From: Saccharomycopsis crataegensis
Taxonomy: Eukaryota > Ascomycota > Saccharomycetes > Ascoideales > Saccharomycopsidaceae
Reading direction: 5' to 3'
Assembly: GCF_037102585.1 (NCBI RefSeq)
Contig: NW_027043837.1
Span: 1-64,000, forward strand
Length of the DNA: 64,000 nucleotides
Shown: one piece after another, positions 57,653-64,000 of the stretch
Position numbering within the stretch: the first letter of the stretch is position 1
Layout of the letters: the number at the start of each line of letters is the position of its first letter
Made by a program: the position numbers and the translations under genes
Notes under the pieces: generated by a model
Database searches by the model: none
What the model was told of the DNA's origin: nothing
The model's input: the letters and a program-made list of their open reading frames with translations, nothing else

Positions 57653-58092
57653 AACCTGCGCTGGGTGGCGTAGTGGGCAGAACCATAGACTAAGAAAGGG
57701 TCGCGTGTTCGAACCCCGCTCGCTGCATTAACCACCAGGTCACGTTCAGTACGCTAGCTGAGTAAGGAGTAATACCACTCTGAAGGTAAGATACAAGGGG
57801 GTTTTAGTGAGTAAAAATCTCACACTACCGGTAAGGTTGCGTCGCTGGTGTCTTTCGAAGATTTCCTCCTCCCTGGCTAAAAAAAAAATAGTGACAGGTT
57901 GCTACAAGTCAAAAACATTGCATTTTCCAACCCAAACTCCCGGGTTACCAAAAATATTGGGAGAAAACGGACACCAAATAAGTCGCCATAGCTGCGCATA
58001 ATTGATCATAATAACCGTACATAAAAAGTGCGATGACCTATATAGCTCTTAGTAGTTAAATATAGGGACTTTATAAAAAAAAAAAAAAAAAA
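57653..58092 (+). mobile_element. tRNA-derived SINE, full length (SINE-1)
   Basis: About 440 bp. Head with A box TGGCGTAGTGGG (from about 57667) and B box GTGTTCGAACCCC (from about 57708). A body unit ends in an internal A-tract near 57876; a second unit ends GACTTTATA plus a tail of about 19 A. The A-to-B spacing is normal for Pol III type 2 promoters. LINE-B copy B5 follows directly on the tail. Confidence 0.87.
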
Positions 58093-58096
58093 GGTT

Positions 58097-58955
58097 CAAC
58101 AAACATTGAACCCAATGAATATCAAACACTCAGACCTTGCCAAGTCCATTCAAGACGGTATACCAACTATCTATCAAATGGAGATCCCAAAACTGGTCAT
58201 GGAGTTTGAACACAAACAGGGAAGCAAGAAAAAAAGAGCCAGAATTGATAAACATAAATTATCCACCACTTTAACCAATATCCAAGAAGTCACCCAAACG
58301 AAACAAAACTCTTTCTGGAAGAGACTCCACAAATACCAACATAATAGCCCTGGTTACTTTGAAAACATACACATATTCCACTTAGGTGCTGAACAATTTT
58401 TTTACCAACATAGAAAATGTCACTATTGAGGGCTCGAAACCGTCTCTCAAGACCAACAACATGAATCACCAGAACTCCAAGTCAAGATCAAAATGACCCA
58501 TTTCCTAATTCAATGCCCATTATCAACCGAGTTATGGTCAAGATTGAAAATCCCAATTCCATTAGCATGGAATAACTTAATCGCTCCCAATCATTCAGAA
58601 TCAACAATCAAAAAGATCGACCGCTACCTATGCTATCAACGCAAACTCTCACGCCTAAGATATCATAACCAAATTGATTGGAACACATCAATTAACAACT
58701 TGATTTATATCATTACTACTGGGAGCTGAATAGTCGATCAAAACAAAAAAGAAAAAAAAAAATTAAATTAAAAAAAAAACAATAACAAAAAAAACATTTT
58801 ATTTAAATACTAATAATTATCACTAAAGGGTTTTTCACCATATGATATGGTTTTCCCTAACATATATAATGAGCATTAGCTTATAAGATTTTACATAGAT
58901 ATATATAATTATATATTTATTAATAAATCGAACTTTGAAGGAAAAAAAAAAAAAA
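58097..58955 (+). mobile_element. LINE-B copy B5, 5'-truncated
   Basis: Last roughly 860 bp of LINE-B with A-tail. The ORF2 C-terminus is broken by TGC to TGA in CHYC (58428-58430), giving open segments 58106-58429 and 58493-58729. Confidence 0.9.
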
Positions 58956-58956
58956 C

Positions 58957-59076
58957 GGTTTTTCACCATTAATGGTTTTCCCTTAACACTTTAATTTTCA
59001 AACTACATTAGGTAGTTTATGAGATATATAGTTATATAATTAATTAATATGTTGAATTTTGTCTTTAAAAAAAAAA
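58957..59076 (+). mobile_element. LINE-A copy A10, 3' UTR fragment
   Basis: About 110 bp of LINE-A 3' UTR plus A-tail, starting straight after the B5 tail and ending at the duplicated TCGGTATGG of the LTR. Confidence 0.88.
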
Positions 59077-59364
59077 TCGGTATGGTACCATACGGAACCC
59101 ATGATCGGCATTACCTCATCGAGGTATTACCTTATCAAGGTATCACCTTATGTTCCACCCCTTATCTTTTAGTCTTTTATTGCGAGAACGGATCCAACAC
59201 CCCATTATTAGTTTTAACCATTTACTTTATTTAAGGATTCAACATTCCTTTAGTTTTGACCTTGATTTAGTTTAGGAAGGACAAGTCTCTTTGGATATAA
59301 AATACTGCCTGTAATCTCCACTTTATTCCAGAATCTAGTGTGCCCTTGCACACTGATTGTAACA
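59077..59364 (+). repeat. gypsy-3 5' LTR, inner piece
   Basis: TCGGTATGGTACC to GATTGTAACA. The first part is alike to the G1 LTR and the last roughly 100 bp are different, so G1 and G3 LTRs look like recombinants sharing U3. Confidence 0.85.
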
Positions 59365-59366
59365 TT

Positions 59367-59382
59367 TGGTAGCACCACTAGG
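59367..59382 (+). promoter_or_regulatory. gypsy-3 primer-binding site
   Basis: TGGTAGCACCACTAGG, 2 bp after the LTR, identical to the other two gypsy elements. Confidence 0.82.
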
Positions 59383-61297
59383 TTTAAGGACACCTCATTC
59401 TTGGTGCCCCGCGAAGCCTAGTTGGTTAACTCGGGATCTTAAGTGGAGTATGGCAGAAGAGCTTCCGGTGAATTATTGAAGTCGACGTGTGCTATCACAA
59501 GTTGACATGGAGTGATTGCTACGTTTCACCGTGGGGTTAGTTGCTTACTCGACCGAATAATGGAAGTTTTACGAACTATCAATGTTGCACAAACATGCTA
59601 AACGGGACAAAGCAATACTCTTCCGAGAATAGTCGTTCTGTGAATGGTCAGAAATAATAAGGTTTATTTATGAAACGTCCTGAAGAGCGAACTAGGAGAA
59701 CCCTTGAGTGGGCCATCATGTTCGGAATGTCCAAGGTGTCGTGAAAGTGATGCGCTGGAATCCGTCATAAGGTTCAGGAGCTGACAATACCAAACCAGAG
59801 ACAGGCGCACGGTTGCAGTGGAATTGGTGTATAATGCTGTTCCTGGAGAAGACGTGGGTACGGTTTCGAAGAGATCAAGCTTAAGCTTGGCTGCATTATG
59901 CTAGCGAAAGTCATGGAAGCGAAGCTACGTGTCATCTCAGTGCAACTGAGTTGAACAATTTGTCACTCACCCTTTTCTCACCACGGCATAATGGATGTAC
60001 CCACCGTTGTGTTATATGAAGTATCTTTCCGACCATGACTATCTTACTTCGCTAGGTCGGATGCGATAATGCGAATATGATTACAGTTACCTCATATACC
60101 TGCAGGACTCTGTCTTGGTTACTTCGTCAGAAAAGACGTCATATGTGTTTGTCTTGAGTGTGTTGAAGATTTAACGCCACGCCAGGTGACGCGAATTCCC
60201 TGACTGCTTTACATTGTTATATGTGAACGATGAAATTATTTTTGTTTGTGACTGTTGTCACCACAGGTGCTGTGGAAGCCCTGTCTGTTTTACTTCGTTA
60301 TAAGAGAACGATGAAATTATTTTTGTTTGTGACTGCTGTCACCCCAGGCGCTTTGGAAGCCCTGTCTGTTTTACGTCGTTATAAGAGAACGACGTAACTA
60401 TCTTTGTTTTGTGACGGTTGTCACCCCAGGTGCTGTGGATGCCCTGCTACATTACATCGTTATACGAGAACGTTGTAACTTTTGTTTTTGACTTGTCACA
60501 TGAGGAACTTTGGTGGCCTTGTGTATTTTAACGGGCAAAAAGAGAACCATTGTCTGCCTCCTTCGTGACTGGATTTTGTTACCTCAGGGCCACGGTGGCC
60601 CTGCGTATTTCACACCGTTGAGGAAAACGAGTGTTTGGTTTTATGATCGATTAGGATCACGTTATAGGTGTCAAAATGACCCTGCTTATGGAGTGGTTGA
60701 GATCGGAACAAATAGCCACTAACCACTCCCACAAGACGACGACGTGTTGTTTTGTTTGTATTGTTTATTTTTGATGTTTATTTTTTTTTGCTTATTGTTA
60801 AGCCACATTTCTGAGTCAGGATCAAGAGCCGACTAGTTATGTTTGGGAAGGATTTTATTCCTCTCCTATAAAATATTGGTGATTATTGAGGAGCCTAGGT
60901 CAAGAACCAAATAGTTAGAAAAGGTTACGATCTTAGAATCCTTACGCCGAAGATTGGTTTGTTTGGTGGTATACTCATTATTTGTTAATTCCGGTATTCT
61001 AGTGCTGGAACGGAATTAATATATGGGTGACAACGGAATTGGGAGATAGAAGTCCCAAAGTTGTATCGGTTACGGAAAGCTGGTAACTATGGAGCGATGA
61101 GATAATAGCATCGCTTAGAGATTGTTGAGTTGAAATTATAGTAGTCACTAAAAGGTGATACGAAGCGATGACGTGGAAAGTCGCTATTTGATTTTGGATC
61201 GAAGGAATGATCCTTACAGATGTATGGAAGATTGGAGAAAGGAAACTTTTACGATGACCAAGGCAACTGGTGCCGAAGCTAGAGACGTTTAACAAAT
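59383..61297 (+). other. gypsy-3 internal region, non-coding
   Basis: About 1.9 kb; the longest frame is 71 codons and shows no retroelement motif. It contains the tandem repeats at 60110-60625. It may carry only packaging and priming signals. Confidence 0.6.
60110..60625 (+). repeat. imperfect tandem repeats of about 80 bp
   Basis: Five to six diverging units, each with a TTATAAGAGAACGA-like start, a GTGAC...GTCAC inverted repeat and GGTGCTGTGGAAGCCCTG. The second to fourth units are best conserved. Confidence 0.78.
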
Positions 61298-61674
61298 TGT
61301 TGAGTTGGCAATCCAAAGTTATGTGGTTAGTCATTGTTCATGGAACCTTCTAGAACTTATGGAACCTTCTAGAACTTATGGAACCTTCTGGAATTCCATG
61401 GAACATTCTAGAACTCATGGAACCTTCTAGAATTCCATGGAACATTCTAGAACTCATGGAACCTTCTAGAATTCCATGGAACATTCTAGAGCTTATGGAA
61501 CCTTCTAGAACCCATTGAGATTAATATAAATATGGGCCATGCCCCCATAGTCTGAGTTTGTCCTTTATATAATTTAGATAGTTAACAAGTAAAACAAGTA
61601 TAACAAGGGAATAAATATTATTGAATATTATTGTTATCAATGTCTTTTGTAACTAGAGTTACAAAACTACAACA
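61298..61674 (+). repeat. copia-A LTR, block copy 2
   Basis: 377 bp with nine heat-shock units (61342-61510). It differs from block copy 1 mainly by repeat number. Confidence 0.92.
61342..61510 (+). promoter_or_regulatory. heat-shock element array (9 units)
   Basis: Nine tandem GAA-nn-TTC-nn-GAA units alternating GAACCTTCTAGAA and GAACATTCTAGAA types, followed by ATATAAATAT. Confidence 0.82.
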
Positions 61675-61678
61675 GGTT

Positions 61679-63197
61679 ATGAGTTCAAATGCTCTTACTT
61701 CGTTCGCTGCTGATGAGAAGTTGAAGGGTTCCGGGAACTTTTATGATTGGTTTACTTTGATCAGTGTTAAGATGAAGATGAAAGGTCTTGGTTTACATGC
61801 TTACTTGATCAATGGGGAAACCGGAACTGACGGGCTGGAAACTGCTAATGAAGTTGCCCAATTGATTGCTACTATGGATGAGATTATTTCAACAGCCATT
61901 TTCAACAGCATCTCAGGCGCTGCTTTGACTAAGGCTTCCGAATTTGATGGTACTGGTAGAAACTTGTTTATGTTTCTCAAGGATGCTTATGGTACATTGA
62001 CTGTCACAAATGCTGTTGGTATTATCTCAGATTTAATTGACGCTAAGTGGTTGAAATCTAGCAACGGAAACGTTGAGAATTTCATTGATGCCTTCAATCA
62101 CTTCAAGAATACTGTTGGCAAATTAGACGGAAACACTGTGTTGTGTGCGTTGTTTTTGAGCTTGGGTCAGAAAGCCGGGTTTAATGCAACTCTTTCCAGG
62201 GAAGTCATGACTGCGTATGAGTCTAGAAATGGCAGGACTATTGGAAATGTTGATATTGGGCTTGTCCAAGATTTGACAAGAGAAATCATTGGAGATAAAT
62301 CGGTTGGTTCCACCAGTGTTGAGGGTTTGGAACCTGTGTTTGCTTTTAAGAAACAGTACAAGTGCTTCAATTGTGGAAAACCCGGTCATTTCAAGAAGGA
62401 TTGCAAGGCTCCTAGAAAGGAGAGAATGGGTGGTGATCTGAAGAATCCATCACCATCTTGGTATGCATTTATGGGAATGCATGGTAGGGCCTCCAGAGTG
62501 TACTTTGACTCTGGTGCCTCGCAACATATTTTGAATGACAGAAAGATGTTTAAAACCATTGGTCCTTTTTCTGGTGAGATCTCAGGTATTGATGGTAGTT
62601 CTCTCGAGGTTCAAGGTATCGGGTCTGCGGTGTTTAAGTTACGTGATAACACCAGTATCGAAATCAAGGATGCTTATTATGTTCCAGGGTCAAAGGCCAA
62701 TTTGATTTCTGTTTCCAAGGCTACTCTGAATGGTGCAAGATTATTATTTGAAGGAAACAAGGTGAAAATGTACCCTGAAAAGAAAGTGGTTGCTGTTAAA
62801 GATCCAGTTATGAGTGATCTTTATGCTTTGCACACCAGTGTCGATGGTGTGGCATTTAACAGTGTTGATAAGAGCGGGTTGTGGCACCAGAGATTAGGCC
62901 ATCCCAGTATGAATATTATGAACAAGTTCAATCTGATGTTTCATTTGGTGAAAGGTAAACTTTACAGTGAAGATTCTGTGCAGTTATGTGAAAGCTGCTT
63001 GACAAGTAAAGGGGTTACCAGAAGACCAAAGAGCGGGAAGGGTGCTAAACCACAACAGCCTTTACAATTGTTGCATATGGACGTGTGTGGCCCAATCAAT
63101 TATGGGTCTATTGATTCGAGCAAATATTTTCTCACTATTGTCGACGGGTATTCCAAGTTTGTGGAGGTCAAGTGTTTGAAAAACAAGTCAGAGTGTG
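61679..63197 (+). pseudogene. copia-A gag-pol, partial (copy 2)
   Basis: Same content and end point as 54386-55904 (Gag, zinc knuckle, protease, part of integrase), with only a few differences. Incomplete. Confidence 0.9.
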
Positions 63198-63599
63198 TGT
63201 TGAGTTGACAATCCAAAGTCATATATTGGGTTTTGTACAGATGGCTCAACGGTTAACACGGGTATCAATGTGTTGAATAGATCCTGGGTTCGAGTCTCGG
63301 ATAAGACGGTTTATTTACCATGGCTGAGCAATATATAATCTGCATGTGATTATGACTCAGCCTAATAATTAGTCATTGTGCATATGATTAATCATCTAGA
63401 ATGTTCTAGATGGATGTATGATTACAAATCATATATATTGGTCTTATTATAAATATGGGGCCTCTCCCCATAGTTTGAGTTTATATTTTGTTATTTAAAT
63501 AGTTAGTTAGTTAAGAAGAATAAGAATAATAACAAGGATAGTTTGATAGTATTTGTTATTGGTAATGACTACTGTAACTAGGGTTACAAAATTTCAACA
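63198..63599 (+). repeat. copia-B LTR (in block copy 2)
   Basis: 402 bp, same junctions as in block copy 1. Carries the tRNA-like segment near 63230-63302. Confidence 0.9.
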
Positions 63600-63721
63600 C
63601 CCCATAGTCTAAGTTTGTCCTTTATATACTTTAGATAGTTAATAAGTAAAATAAGAATAACAAGGGAATAAATATTATTGTTATCAATGTCTTTTGTAAC
63701 TTGAGTTACAAAACTACAACA
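63600..63721 (+). repeat. copia-A-like LTR, 3' part (copy 2)
   Basis: Same 122 bp as 56307-56428. Confidence 0.82.
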
Positions 63722-64000
63722 GTACATCCACAGCTACTCAAGCAGACACCAAAAAGTAGGAAAATATGTTGAAACCCTCAAGCTCAGGATGCTTTACTTT
63801 CACAAGAAAATTAAAGAATTTGCCACACTTAAGGATCATTTGATAAATATCAAGGGCTTCTATCGTGTTCAATATGAAAAAGGTACAATCATAGTTATGA
63901 GGTACATAAAAATGGCATTCAATGATTTATGGGTTCCATCTAATACTCCAGGTTGTGAGTTCTCATTGGGGAAAATAACCCAAAAAATCCCCATAAATAA
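63722..64000 (+). pseudogene. unrecognised ORF fragment (copy 2, runs off window)
   Basis: Repeats 56429-56707 with no difference noticed. The duplicated block therefore extends beyond the copia sequence into flanking DNA and beyond the window edge. Confidence 0.4.

Larger units (their letters stand above)
57570..61297 (+). mobile_element. gypsy-3, non-coding Ty3-type LTR element
   Basis: A 5' LTR (split by nested SINE/LINEs), the same primer-binding site as gypsy-1 and gypsy-2, and about 1.9 kb of internal sequence without a credible ORF, ending at a copia-A LTR. No 3' LTR is seen. Sharing much of the LTR with G1 suggests a non-autonomous element that used gypsy-1-like proteins. Incomplete. 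Confidence 0.72.

Noticed and set aside
59383-59440. extra tRNA gene after the gypsy-3 primer site
   Set aside because: GCCTAGTTGGTTAA resembles an A box, but no B box or cloverleaf follows.
60510-60722. 71-aa ORF in gypsy-3
   Set aside because: Runs across the tandem repeats without retroelement motifs or conserved start; likely chance.
61342-61510. CRISPR-like array of short repeats
   Set aside because: Units are contiguous variants of one about 20-bp motif without unique spacers, lie inside an LTR, and the organism is a eukaryote. Heat-shock elements explain them better.

Overview
This window looks like a transposon-dense, tRNA-punctuated stretch of a budding-yeast (Saccharomycotina) chromosome. 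Evidence for a yeast: seven tRNA genes, three of them with an intron after position 37, Ty1/copia and Ty3/gypsy LTR elements primed from initiator tRNA-Met, Zorro-like L1-clade LINEs with zinc-knuckle ORF1s, and a PIF/Harbinger relic. CTG codons at several positions where related reverse transcriptases and integrases carry serine suggest a CUG-Ser yeast, so leucines written by CTG in standard translations may really be serine. I see no intact host protein-coding gene; nearly all long ORFs belong to mobile elements.

Layout. 1-16,000: LINEs of two families (LINE-A, LINE-B), many joined head to tail on the minus strand (3,069-15,945), including one LINE-A with both ORFs intact (4,589-10,873), with LTR pieces (families G1, G2, G3) and a truncated SINE at the left edge. 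16,000-21,560: LTR pieces, a full-length tRNA-derived SINE, tRNA-Ser and tRNA-Ile, LTR-D copies flanking broken Harbinger transposases, then tRNA-Arg(UCU). 21,568-30,071: a Ty3/gypsy element (gypsy-1) just upstream of that tRNA-Arg, its 3' LTR split by a chain of poly(A)-tailed insertions. 30,122-48,762: a LINE-A carrying two copia-B solo LTRs and a whole copia-A element, then a LINE-B carrying a near-whole copia-B element. 49,298-50,616: tRNA-Arg(CCU), tRNA-Gly, tRNA-Trp and LTR-D pieces. 50,628-54,058: a partial gypsy-2 element. 54,059-56,707 and 61,298-64,000: two near-identical blocks of truncated copia-A carrying a copia-B LTR. 57,360-57,556: tRNA-Leu and tRNA-Gln, followed by a non-coding gypsy element (gypsy-3) whose 5' LTR is split by a SINE, LINE-B, LINE-A chain.

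How the parts interact. Ty3-type LTRs sit 10-13 bp upstream of four separate tRNA genes, the spacing expected of Pol III-directed integration. LINEs and SINEs in turn sit at a few recurrent sites inside those LTRs, and further LINEs follow directly on the A-tails of earlier ones. Copia elements then interrupt the LINEs with clear 5-bp target duplications. Copia-A LTRs carry arrays of 4 to 9 perfect three-unit heat-shock elements upstream of a TATA box; copia-B LTRs carry one heat-shock element and a tRNA-like segment with A- and B-box sequences. The SINE family, the heat-shock LTR arrays and the LTR-targeted LINE nesting are the most interesting features.
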